18,344 bases of DNA from Coriobacteriaceae bacterium AM113-163. GTDB taxonomy: Bacteria; Actinomycetota; Coriobacteriia; Coriobacteriales; Coriobacteriaceae. Below, in pieces: positions 9,495 through 16,982 of this stretch. The DNA lies in NCBI GenBank assembly GCA_027673765.1, contig JAQDWB010000028.1, forward strand, positions 1 through 18,344. Reading direction: 5' to 3'. The stretch's first letter is position 1, and each line of letters opens with the position of its first letter. Position numbers and translations under genes: made by a program. Below the pieces are notes generated by a model. The model saw nothing but the letters and a program-made list of their open reading frames with translations. It searched no databases and had not been told where the DNA came from.

Positions 9495-9746
9495 ATGAAG
9501 GTTTCTGAAGTTTCCGAGACTCAGGCCGATAACCTGGTCCACATGCTCGACGCTTACGCCGAGAAGGGTGGCCACCACCTGAACATCAACGTCTTCAACC
9601 GTGAGACGCTGCTTGACGCTCAGGCTCACCCCGAGAAGTACCCGCAGCTGACCATCCGCGTTTCCGGCTATGCCGTGAACTTCCACACGCTCACCAAGGA
9701 GCAGCAGGACGAGGTCATTTCGCGTACCTTCCATGACAAGTTCTAA
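9495..9746 (+). CDS. Pyruvate formate-lyase glycyl-radical subunit (stand-alone C-terminal domain)
   Basis: 83 residues matching the last ~75 residues of normal [34 protein letters not shown] and [14 protein letters not shown] are near copies of the E. coli C-terminus. The radical glycine is G58 in RVSGYA. Strong ribosome site (AAGGAG, 7 bases before ATG). It sits in a different reading frame from the catalytic chain. The closest known precedents are YfiD/GrcA of E. coli and a phage T4 protein, spare radical domains that repair oxygen-cleaved PFL. Here, however, the main enzyme has no domain of its own, so this chain should be an obligatory subunit, not a spare. Residues 1-27 correspond to the linker before the radical loop (NLVHMLDAY aligning to NLAGLMDGY of E. 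coli). Confidence 0.93.
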   Translation: MKVSEVSETQADNLVHMLDAYAEKGGHHLNINVFNRETLLDAQAHPEKYPQLTIRVSGYAVNFHTLTKEQQDEVISRTFHDKF

Positions 9747-9768
9747 AGGGGTTTAACTCCCGCAGGAT

Positions 9769-9898
9769 CGCCGGGCCGCTTTGGGTTACTTTCCAAAACG
9801 TCCTCGGACATGCAAAGGGCTCCGCTGCGCGCTTCGCGCGGCGGAGCCCTTTGCGTCCTGCGGAAATGTTTTGGAAAGTAACCCAAAGCGGCCCGGCG
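9769..9898. repeat. 130-bp giant inverted repeat (REP/MITE-like element)
   Basis: A perfect 31-base outer arm (9769-9799 with 9868-9898), then a 12/13-base unpaired zone on each side, then a perfect 14-base inner arm GCAAAGGGCTCCGC (9812-9825 with 9841-9854), continuing through GCGCG pairs to a 3-base loop. Short CAGGA (9763-9767) and TCCTG (9903-9907) extend the symmetry outside. There is no coding capacity and no T tract. The size and architecture are those of a dispersed palindromic repeat; it could also act as a transcript end or stabiliser for the pfl mRNA. Confidence 0.8.
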
Positions 9899-9988
9899 GG
9901 GGTCCTGTGTAGTCACCCTTTAGGCGGAACTCTCCTAATTATTTGGATGAGTCGTTTACTTACTTGTGCTGTTACCGTCTTCCCGCTG

Positions 9989-10028
9989 TTGTTGGGGTAT
10001 GCTTTGTTCGTATGTAAACGTTTGACAT
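9989..10028 (+). promoter_or_regulatory. Promoter and LacI-type operator of the repressor gene
   Basis: TTGTTG (9989-9994), a 16-base spacer, then TATGTA (10011-10016). The -10 lies inside TATGTAAACGTTTGACAT (10011-10028), a LacI-type site with the AAACGTTT core and the same TTTGACAT half as the sites before the downstream hydrolase gene. This predicts autoregulation. The -10 choice is tentative; TATGCT at 9998-10003 is an alternative. Confidence 0.6.
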
Positions 10029-10047
10029 GTTGATGGGGGAGGGTGCT

Positions 10048-11058
10048 ATGGCTCGCGAGGGCGCTCGTTCTAAGGATTCTGCTAAGCCTGGCATCAAGGA
10101 AGTTGCAGCGGTGGCGGGGGTTTCGCCTACTACGGTATCTCGCGTGCTTAATAATCGCGGCTATATTAGCCAAGAGACCCGCGATAAGGTCCATGCCGCG
10201 ATGGAGCGCATCAACTATACGCCCAACGATATCGCCCGTGCCATGCTCAACGGTCGCCTGAATCTTATCGGTATGATCGTTCCCTTTGTGAGCAGCCCGT
10301 TCCATGCTCAGGTTGTGCAGGCGGTCGAGCGCACGTTAGCGGAAAACGGCTTTAAGATGTTGCTGTGCAACAGCGCCAATCGACCCGATCTTGAGCGTTC
10401 CTATATTGACATGCTCCGCCGCAATATGGTCGACGGCGTCATCGTCAACTCCCTCAATATCGGTGCCGAGGCATATGCCGAGATGGGCTTGAGCCTGGTT
10501 GGCATCGACTGCGATCTTGGCGAGGGCTCTGTCCAGATTGCAAGTGACAGCTATGGCATTGGCGAGCTCGCCACGCGCCGTCTGATTGATGACGGCTGCA
10601 GGCGTATCCTGTGCCTGCGCAGCAATAGCCGCATGCGCATGCCTGCCAATAAGCGTACCGATGCCTACCTCGATGTTGTTGAGCAGGCCGGTTTGTCCGC
10701 GCTTGTCCGTGAGGTTGAGTTCGTTAAGCCCGACGACGAAAAGGGCGCGGTCGTTGCGAAGATCCTCGATGAGAACCCCGATATTGACGGCATCTTTGCG
10801 GGAGACGATACGATGGCGGCCATCTGTCTCAACGTGATGAAGCAGCGCGGCTTGAGCGCTCCAGACGATATTAAGGTCGTGGGCGCGGATGGTGCCCGCC
10901 GAACTATGACGTTTATGCCTGACTTAACAACCGTACGTCAAGATATCGATCGCATCGGAGAGCTCGCGGCGCAATCCATCATCGCTCTTATTAACGGCGA
11001 TAATCCCGAATCGAATATCAAGCTCCCCGTTGAACTCATTGAGGGCAAAACCGCGTAG
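10048..11058 (+). CDS. LacI-family repressor of the sucrose/fructoside genes (ScrR-like)
   Basis: 336 residues, standard LacI/GalR length. The helix-turn-helix is IKEVAAVAGVSPTTVSRVLN (about 16-35) with the hinge helix region SQETRDKVHAAMERINYTPN after it, followed by a periplasmic-binding-protein-like sensor domain (LIGMIVPFVSSPFHAQ onward, DGVIVNS, FAGDDTMA). The start at 10048 has GGGGGAGGG 5-9 bases upstream; the in-frame ATG at 10027 falls inside the operator and lacks a ribosome site. Operators before this gene and before the next operon share the same core, so it probably represses both, released by a sugar or sugar phosphate (sucrose, sucrose-6-P or fructose). The inducer cannot be read from sequence. 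Confidence 0.92.
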   Translation: MAREGARSKDSAKPGIKEVAAVAGVSPTTVSRVLNNRGYISQETRDKVHAAMERINYTPNDIARAMLNGRLNLIGMIVPFVSSPFHAQVVQAVERTLAENGFKMLLCNSANRPDLERSYIDMLRRNMVDGVIVNSLNIGAEAYAEMGLSLVGIDCDLGEGSVQIASDSYGIGELATRRLIDDGCRRILCLRSNSRMRMPANKRTDAYLDVVEQAGLSALVREVEFVKPDDEKGAVVAKILDENPDIDGIFAGDDTMAAICLNVMKQRGLSAPDDIKVVGADGARRTMTFMPDLTTVRQDIDRIGELAAQSIIALINGDNPESNIKLPVELIEGKTA

Positions 11059-11110
11059 TTCATCCCGTGCCAAAAGAATTCCTCAAACGCCTCTGATGAC
11101 CGTTCGCCGG

Positions 11111-11130
11111 CATATGTCAACCGTTTACCG
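11111..11130. promoter_or_regulatory. Upstream LacI-type operator (reverse orientation)
   Basis: Read on the minus strand this is GTAAACGGTTGACATATG, matching the other sites in the GTAAACG and TTGACAT parts with one change in the centre. It lies about 50 bases before the promoter-proximal pair and could support looping. Confidence 0.45.
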
Positions 11131-11159
11131 ACGACTGGAACTGCGAAAAGACGTATTAG

Positions 11160-11199
11160 TATGAAAACGTTTGACATATGAAAACGATTGACATATCTT
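11160..11199 (+). promoter_or_regulatory. Promoter with two tandem LacI-type operators before the GH32 operon
   Basis: TATGAAAACGTTTGACATA (11160-11178) and TATGAAAACGATTGACATA (11177-11195) are direct repeats 17 bases apart. The first supplies a perfect -35 TTGACA (11171-11176); exactly 17 bases later is TATCTT (11194-11199) as -10. Repressor on either site would cover the promoter. Confidence 0.75.
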
Positions 11200-11241
11200 G
11201 CCATTGTACCGAGTTAGTATGTCGTGGAAAGGAAGTCTCGG

Positions 11242-12624
11242 ATGCACAAGGTGTATTACCAGCCTGAGGGAATTTGGGTAGGCGACATCATGCCGTACGG
11301 CGAGGACGGCACGTTCTATCTCTATCATCAGCGTGACACGCGTAACCCCGAACCTTTCGGAGAGCCGTTTGGCTGGGCACTCGCTACGACCAAGGATTTC
11401 GTCAACTACAAGGACTTTGGCGAGAGCCTTGAGCGCGGCGGCGACGAGGAAGTCGACCAGTACATTTATGCCGGCACGGTGTTTAAGGTGGGCGACAAGT
11501 ACCATGCGCTCTACACTGGTTGCAATCGCGATAAGGTCCGCGCACGTTTGATGAAGCAGGTTCTTCTTCACGCAACGAGCGACGACGCCGTCAAGTGGGA
11601 GAAGAACATCGCCGAGACGCTGCTTCCGCCCCAGGAGGGTTACGATGACCGCAACTGGCGCGATCCCTTTGTGCTTTGGGATGAGGAGAACGAAGAGTAC
11701 ATGCTCATCCTCGGCACGCGTGTGGGCGAGGACAAGCGTCTGATGACCGGCCGCCTGGTCAAGTTCACCTCCAAGGATCTGACCAACTGGGAGTTCCAGG
11801 GCGACTGGTGGAACCCGGGCCTGTACACCATGTTTGAGATGCCTGATCTCTTTAAGATGGGCGGCTGGTGGTACCTCGTCTTTTCCGAGTACAGCGACGG
11901 CAACAAGACCCGTTACCGCATGTCCAAGTCCATCAACGGTCCTTGGATTACCCCCGCTGACGACTCCTTCGACGGCCGCGCGTACTACGCCGCTCGCACC
12001 GCATTCGATGGCGAGCGTCGCGTTCTCTTTGGTTGGGTTCCTACGCGTGACGAGGGCGGCGACCCCAGCTCTTACCTATGGGGTGGCACCTTTATGCCCC
12101 TCGAGATCGTTCAGCGTGCCGACGGAACGCTCGGCACCAAGCTCCCCGACAGCATGCTTGGCGCCTTTGGCGAGGCTAAGGCAGTCGAGACCTTTGAGCT
12201 TTCCTGCGAGTCGGGCAAGGTCGAGCAGGTGCTCGCCGCAGATGCCGGCTCCACCTACTTGCTCGATGCCGACATTGAGCTCGGCGGTAACGCTGCCGGC
12301 TTCTCGGTCAAGTTCGCCGAGGACGCCGAGACCGGTCTTGCCTATGAGTTCCGCGCCAACCTGCGCGAGGGCAAGCTCGAGTTCACGCCGGCTCCCCAGT
12401 ACCCGTGGTTCCAGGTTAACAACATGGGCCTCGAGCGTCCGTTGTTCTTTAAGGGCGAGGGCACTCACCATGTGCGTCTGGTCGTCGACGACGACATCGC
12501 GACCATCTTTGTCGATGACGTTGCGCTCAACGCTCGCTTCTGCAACAAGCAGGGCCAGGGTGTGGCGCTTACCGTCACCGACGGTGCGCTCAAGTGCGCA
12601 AGCGCAACGATCGCGTCTCTGTAG
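11242..12624 (+). CDS. Divergent GH32-type glycoside hydrolase
   Basis: 460 residues with the GH32 plan: five-bladed propeller, then a C-terminal beta-sandwich (about 335-460). Catalytic landmarks are WVGD-IMP (12-18, Asp15 as presumed nucleophile) where classical members have W-N-DPNG, WRDP (139-142) as the transition-state stabiliser, and EMPD (199-202) in place of ECPD with Glu199 as acid/base. The subfamily signature is thus altered at two of three motifs. No signal peptide, so it acts in the cytoplasm on an imported fructoside or its phosphate. The start at 11242 follows AAAGGAAG; a GTG at 11224 would overlap that site. It is first in the operon with the PTS permease 45 bases downstream. 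Family is fairly secure; substrate is not. Confidence 0.85.
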   Translation: MHKVYYQPEGIWVGDIMPYGEDGTFYLYHQRDTRNPEPFGEPFGWALATTKDFVNYKDFGESLERGGDEEVDQYIYAGTVFKVGDKYHALYTGCNRDKVRARLMKQVLLHATSDDAVKWEKNIAETLLPPQEGYDDRNWRDPFVLWDEENEEYMLILGTRVGEDKRLMTGRLVKFTSKDLTNWEFQGDWWNPGLYTMFEMPDLFKMGGWWYLVFSEYSDGNKTRYRMSKSINGPWITPADDSFDGRAYYAARTAFDGERRVLFGWVPTRDEGGDPSSYLWGGTFMPLEIVQRADGTLGTKLPDSMLGAFGEAKAVETFELSCESGKVEQVLAADAGSTYLLDADIELGGNAAGFSVKFAEDAETGLAYEFRANLREGKLEFTPAPQYPWFQVNNMGLERPLFFKGEGTHHVRLVVDDDIATIFVDDVALNARFCNKQGQGVALTVTDGALKCASATIASL

Positions 12625-12669
12625 CGGCAACGAACCGTTTTATGATTTAGAAAAGGAATGGAGAGGAAC

Positions 12670-14121
12670 ATGGACTACAAGGCAGTGTCCCAGCAAGTCG
12701 TCGACAACGTCGGCGGACTGGAGAACATCGAGGGCGCCACGCATTGCGTGACCCGTCTGCGTCTGGTGCTCAAGGATACGAGCAAATACAACAAGGCCGA
12801 GCTCGAGAACATCGATGGCGTCAAGGGCGTGCTGTACAACAGCGGCCAGCTCATGATCATCTTCGGCACCGGTACCGTCAACAAGGTTTACGATGAGTTT
12901 ATGGCTCTGACGGGCGTTAAGGAGATCAGCGCTTCCGAGGTCAAGGGCGCCGAGGCGGACAAGAAGGGCAAGTTCTTCTCGGTCCTCAAGGTATTCTCGG
13001 ACATCTTTATCCCCATCATTCCCGCCTTCGTCGGCGCTGCAATCATCATCGGCCTTAAGTCGCTGATCGTTGCCAACGGCCTCTTTGGCATGGAGGGCAG
13101 CCTCGCCGATCACAGCGAGTTCCTCAAGAACCTCGCAAGCTTCTTTGCCATTATCGCCACCACGTTCGACTACCTGCCTGTCCTGGTTATGTACAGCGCA
13201 GTCAAGCGTTTTGGCGGTAACCCGATCCTGGGCATCCTCGTCGGTATCGTCATGGTTCACCCGAGCCTTATGAACCGCAACACGTTCGTTATGGACCCGA
13301 CGGGTGCTGAGTACTGGAACTTTGGTCCGCTCTCCATTCCCATGGTTGCTTTCCAGGGCGGCGTGTTCCCTGCAATTCTGACCGCCTGGTTTATGGCCAA
13401 GGTCGAAAAGATTGCCCAGAAGTACATCCCCGAGGTCGTTTCGTTCGTCTTTGTCCCGACCGTTACCCTGATTCTTGCTAACGTCGCCCTGTTCACCGTG
13501 TTCGGCCCGCTCGGTAACCTGATCGGTGACGTCCTCGCCGGCGTAATCGATATCCTGTACAACAGGATGGGCGTCTTTGGTGCCTTTGTCTTCGCCGCGT
13601 TCCTGCAGCCGCTCGTCGTTACCGGTACGCATCAGTTCATCCAGGGTATCGAGGCAAACCTTGTTGCCACGACTGGCTTCAACTACATCCAGGCCATCTG
13701 GTCGGTTTCCATCATCGCCCAGGGCGGCGGCGCCATCGGTATGTACCTCATTCACAAGAAGCACTCCAAAGAGCGCAACATCTGCATGTCGTCCTTTATC
13801 CCGACGCTGGTCGGAATCTCCGAGCCCGCTATCTTTGCTGCAAACATGCGCTATTCGATCATTCCGTTCATCTGCGCATGCATCGGCGCAGGCTGCGGCG
13901 GTGCCTTCGTCAAGCTCTTTGAGGTGCGCGCTATCGGTCAGGGTCTGACCGGCGTGCTTGGCCTGCTCATCGTCACGCCCGAGACCCTCGTGTGGTATGT
14001 GGCTGGCAATCTCATCGCCTTTATCGTGCCAATCGTCTTGATCTTTGCCTACAACAAGGCAAAGGGCGTGCCGACCACCGATGAAGAGGGCGCTGGCGCT
14101 GGCTTCGACGTTAGCTTCTAG
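12670..14121 (+). CDS. PTS EIIBC permease, sucrose/beta-glucoside type
   Basis: 483 residues. An N-terminal EIIB domain (about 1-85) has the phosphorylated Cys26 in THCVTRLRL; then comes an EIIC channel with about ten membrane helices (about 100-475), including the family block GTHQFIQGIEANLVATTGFN and the ISEPAIFAANMR motif. It imports and phosphorylates its sugar, using phosphate relayed from PEP through HPr. No EIIA domain is fused at the C-terminus and no EIIA gene lies nearby, so an EIIA from elsewhere must serve. The start at 12670 has GGAG six bases upstream; an ATG at 12658 would add four residues. Its position between two GH32 enzymes points to sucrose or a related fructoside; trehalose or a beta-glucoside is less likely. 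Confidence 0.92.
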   Translation: MDYKAVSQQVVDNVGGLENIEGATHCVTRLRLVLKDTSKYNKAELENIDGVKGVLYNSGQLMIIFGTGTVNKVYDEFMALTGVKEISASEVKGAEADKKGKFFSVLKVFSDIFIPIIPAFVGAAIIIGLKSLIVANGLFGMEGSLADHSEFLKNLASFFAIIATTFDYLPVLVMYSAVKRFGGNPILGILVGIVMVHPSLMNRNTFVMDPTGAEYWNFGPLSIPMVAFQGGVFPAILTAWFMAKVEKIAQKYIPEVVSFVFVPTVTLILANVALFTVFGPLGNLIGDVLAGVIDILYNRMGVFGAFVFAAFLQPLVVTGTHQFIQGIEANLVATTGFNYIQAIWSVSIIAQGGGAIGMYLIHKKHSKERNICMSSFIPTLVGISEPAIFAANMRYSIIPFICACIGAGCGGAFVKLFEVRAIGQGLTGVLGLLIVTPETLVWYVAGNLIAFIVPIVLIFAYNKAKGVPTTDEEGAGAGFDVSF

Positions 14122-14160
14122 TTGAGCCGTTCAGTGTAATCTGAGGATAAGTCCATTTGA

Positions 14161-14198
14161 GGAAGGGCGTTCGACTCGTGTGAGTCGAGCGTCCTTCC
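14161..14198. repeat. 17-bp intercistronic hairpin between the PTS gene and scrB
   Basis: GGAAGGGCGTTCGACTC (14161-14177) pairs with the 17 bases 14182-14198 around a GTGT loop, all pairs Watson-Crick except two G-U. No T tract follows on either strand, so it looks like an mRNA processing or stability element more than a simple terminator. Confidence 0.65.
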
Positions 14199-14222
14199 CC
14201 ATAGACGAGAAAGTCAACGGCG

Positions 14223-15665
14223 ATGTTTAATCAAAAAAATAAGGTGACACGCGCGGACTATGAGCAGTGGCGTGCCGGACAGGATGAGACGGCGGGTCGC
14301 ATCGCGTCCGACCCCGATAGGCTCCTGTTCCATGTGGAGCCTGAGCTTGGCTGGCTCAACGACCCCAACGGTTTGGTTCAGATTGGTGATACGTATCACA
14401 TCTATCATCAATACGATCCGTTCGATGCTGCGCATGGCGGTCCAGTGCTTTGGAACCATCTGACGACAAAGGATTTTGTGACGTACGAGAATCGCGGCCC
14501 CGCGCTGTTCCCCGATTCCGATTTGGATTCGAACGGAGCGTATTCTGGTTCTGCCTTTGTACGTGATGGCAAGATTCACTACTTCTATACCGGCAACGTC
14601 AAGCATTTTGATCGCGATGATTACGACTACGTGTTGACGGGTCGTGAGCAAAACCAGATTCATATGGTTGCGGAGAACCCCGACGAATTGGGCGAGAAGC
14701 GCATAGCTGTTGGACCGGTCGATTACCCCGACGATATCGGTACGCACGTGCGCGACCCCAAGATCCTTGAGCACGATGGTATCTACTACATGGTTCTGGG
14801 CGCTCGTACGAAAGACGACCGTGGCTGCGTGCTTGTCTATACCTCGCGCAATCTTGAGGACTGGAGCTATGCGACGCGCATTGAGTTGGGCGAGAAGTTT
14901 GGCTTTATGTGGGAGTGCCCCGATCTGTTTGAGCTCGATGGCGAGCTTATTCTCGTTTGCTGTCCGCAGGGTGTGCCTGCCGATGGTTGGCGTTACCGCA
15001 ATCCGCATCAGTGCGTGTGGTTTCCCATCGAGGCCGATTGGGAGGCGCCGAGCTTTAAAATCGTCGGGCAGGGCATGCCCCCGATGGTCGATGCCGGTTT
15101 TGATTTCTATGCTCCGCAGTCCTTTGAGGATGCTGCAGGCCGGCGATTGATGATCGGATGGTCGGGTTGCCCCGATGCGACGGCGGAAAACCCGACGGTG
15201 GCGCGCGGGTGGCAGTGCGCGTTGACGGTGCCGCGAGAGCTGAGCATGCGCGATGGTAAGCTCTGCCAGCAGCCGGCGCACGAGATTGAGAGGATGCGCG
15301 GCGGCTGCGTTCGTGCTGTAGGCGGAGAGACAGTCGAGGAGCCGGGCCGCCTGTTTGATCTTGTGGTTTCCTGTGAGGGCGCCAAGATGGTCGAGCTCGA
15401 AATCCGCAAGGGTGTCTTTGTGCGTTATGCGGAGGGGATGCTTACCCTCGATATGGGTAATGAAGGCTATGGGCGAGACCGGAGGTCGATTGAGCTCAGC
15501 GAGCTTCGCGACCTGCGCGTGCTTTCGGACACTACGATGGTCGAGATTTTTGCCAACGGCGGCGAGGCAGCACTTACGAGCCGTACCTATTCGCCGGCGG
15601 TTTCGGCGATGGGGTTGCATGCCGAGGGTGCGGCGTCGATGGATTTCTACCGCCTCGCGCATTAA
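14223..15665 (+). CDS. scrB: Sucrose-6-phosphate hydrolase (GH32)
   Basis: 480 residues, the usual size for cytoplasmic GH32 invertases. All three family motifs are intact: WLNDPNG (44-50, nucleophile Asp47), VRDP (176-179) and ECPD (231-234, acid/base Glu231). A C-terminal beta-sandwich follows from about 350. No signal peptide. With the PTS permease just upstream, the likely reaction is hydrolysis of sucrose-6-phosphate to glucose-6-phosphate and fructose. The ribosome site is weak (GAGAAAG) and the gene is separated from the PTS gene by a strong hairpin, so it may be made at a lower level than its neighbours. No fructokinase gene is in the window. Confidence 0.9.
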   Translation: MFNQKNKVTRADYEQWRAGQDETAGRIASDPDRLLFHVEPELGWLNDPNGLVQIGDTYHIYHQYDPFDAAHGGPVLWNHLTTKDFVTYENRGPALFPDSDLDSNGAYSGSAFVRDGKIHYFYTGNVKHFDRDDYDYVLTGREQNQIHMVAENPDELGEKRIAVGPVDYPDDIGTHVRDPKILEHDGIYYMVLGARTKDDRGCVLVYTSRNLEDWSYATRIELGEKFGFMWECPDLFELDGELILVCCPQGVPADGWRYRNPHQCVWFPIEADWEAPSFKIVGQGMPPMVDAGFDFYAPQSFEDAAGRRLMIGWSGCPDATAENPTVARGWQCALTVPRELSMRDGKLCQQPAHEIERMRGGCVRAVGGETVEEPGRLFDLVVSCEGAKMVELEIRKGVFVRYAEGMLTLDMGNEGYGRDRRSIELSELRDLRVLSDTTMVEIFANGGEAALTSRTYSPAVSAMGLHAEGAASMDFYRLAH

Positions 15666-15724
15666 CCGTGCGTGGAGCACGATTGGACTTGCCGGGCGGA
15701 ATGTGTCGCAGTTGCCGCAGCGAA

Positions 15725-15753
15725 CTACCGTTTATCGTGTATAGCTACCGTTT
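15725..15753. repeat. Direct repeat CTACCGTTT spaced by two helical turns
   Basis: CTACCGTTT occurs at 15725-15733 and 15745-15753, exactly 20 bases apart, in the non-coding region before degV. Such spacing suits a dimeric DNA-binding protein, but no regulator can be named. Confidence 0.35.
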
Positions 15754-15817
15754 GCGGAGTAAGTAACACATTGTTGCAAACCGTGTAGAATCCTAAATAA
15801 GCACGGAGTTTTCCAGG

Positions 15818-15860
15818 GAGACGCTGTCCTTTGTTGTGTGCAAGGGGCGGCGTCTCTTTG
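15818..15860 (+). terminator. Terminator or attenuator hairpin between scrB and degV
   Basis: GAGACGC (15818-15824) pairs with GCGTCTC (15850-15856) and the stem continues inward for about nine more pairs (several G-U) to a 7-base loop, followed by TTT. It probably ends the sucrose operon transcript. If degV is transcribed from upstream, it would act as an attenuator. A second GC-rich hairpin (GCCGCC near 15869, GGCGGC near 15890) follows. Confidence 0.6.
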
Positions 15861-15941
15861 GCGCTCTGCCGCCGTTGTGCAACAGTGCGGCGGCGCGTGC
15901 CATGTATTGAAAAGCCAATGTCGAGATGGGTCGTGATAATA

Positions 15942-16796
15942 ATGGGCAAGTACGTAATCGTGGTTGAGTCTGGGTCGGATGTGACGCCGGAGCTCTGCGA
16001 GCGCTACGGCATCGTGCGCGTGCCCATGCACGTCACAGTTGGTGACGAGACCGTTGAAGATGGTTCAATCGATCCGCTCGAGATTTACTCGCGCTGCAAC
16101 GAGCTCGGTGTTATGCCTAAGACGAGTGGCTGCGCGCCTGCGGATTTTGCTCACGTGTATGACCGTATCCATGCCGAGCAGCCCGACGCGACTATTCTGC
16201 ATCTCGCGTATTCCGAGGCCACGACCTGCTCACATCAGTCCTCCAAGATTGCGGCTAAGGGCCGCGACTACGTATTCTCCATGGATACGCGTTTTGTCTC
16301 GGTGGGCCAGTCGCTCGTTGCCGTCGAGACCGCCAAATATATCGAGGCTCACCCCGATGCCACCGTCGACGAGATCTTTGCATTTACGAACTCCGTCATG
16401 GACCGCGTGCTGCTGGGCTTTGTTCCCACCGATCTGGCCTTTCTTAAGGCGGGCGGTCGTCTGTCCAACGTGGCATTCCTTGGCGCCCACCTGCTCAAGA
16501 TTAAGCCCTGCATTGAGGTAACGGGCGGTAAGTTCGTGGCAACCAAGAAGTTCCGCGGCTCTATGCTCAAGTGCGCCCGCGCCTTTATCGACCACATGGT
16601 TGCGAAGGGCGAGATTGACTACTCGCACATTGGCCTGGCGTATTCGGTAGGCCTTTCCGAGGAGCTGCGCGACGACATGGAAGTCTATGCGCACGACCTG
16701 GGCTTTAAGGACGTTACCTGGACTCAGGTCGGCGGCGTCATCTCGAGCCATTGCGGCCCGACCGCCTTTGGCGCGGTGCTCACGCTCAAGGCGTAA
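15942..16796 (+). CDS. DegV-family (FakB-like) fatty-acid-binding protein
   Basis: 284 residues, typical DegV length. Family marks: N-terminal strand KYVIVVESGSDVTPEL, the TS pair (T61-S62, in PKTSGCAP) that binds the fatty-acid carboxylate in FakB proteins, and PTDLAFLKAGGRLS near 165-178, matching the family's glycine-rich ligand-site motif. FakB proteins present fatty acids to the kinase FakA for entry into phospholipid synthesis; whether this copy does so is unproven. Start chosen by family similarity: ATG 15942 has only a weak purine stretch upstream, and ATG 15918, eight codons earlier, is a real alternative. It is followed by a strong terminator and appears to be a single-gene unit. 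Confidence 0.9.
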   Translation: MGKYVIVVESGSDVTPELCERYGIVRVPMHVTVGDETVEDGSIDPLEIYSRCNELGVMPKTSGCAPADFAHVYDRIHAEQPDATILHLAYSEATTCSHQSSKIAAKGRDYVFSMDTRFVSVGQSLVAVETAKYIEAHPDATVDEIFAFTNSVMDRVLLGFVPTDLAFLKAGGRLSNVAFLGAHLLKIKPCIEVTGGKFVATKKFRGSMLKCARAFIDHMVAKGEIDYSHIGLAYSVGLSEELRDDMEVYAHDLGFKDVTWTQVGGVISSHCGPTAFGAVLTLKA

Positions 16797-16827
16797 CGCC
16801 TGGCGTCTATCGATTTCTATTGCCTCG

Positions 16828-16864
16828 GCGGCGGGCGGGTTGCGACAACCTTCCTGCCGCTTTT
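16828..16864 (+). terminator. Strong rho-independent terminator after degV
   Basis: A 15-bp stem (16828-16842 with 16846-16860) with a CGA loop, one mismatch and two G-U pairs, followed directly by TTTT. Confidence 0.85.
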
Positions 16865-16982
16865 GCATGGGGCCAAATAGGACAATCCAATTGACCGCTA
16901 AACCGTTTCGCCATCAAGCATATAGGCTAGAATGACTCTGGCATTTATGTAGCTAAAACCAATGAGAGGCAAGGTAGCGGGA

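Noticed and set aside
9851..10305. Short open frames over the giant palindrome and the LacI promoter, both strands
   Set aside because: They read through the inverted repeat or antisense to the LacI gene and have no ribosome site or recognisable content.
12640..13764. Minus-strand 374-codon open frame opposite the PTS gene
   Set aside because: Mirror of a strongly biased coding strand; acidic low-complexity composition with no domain.
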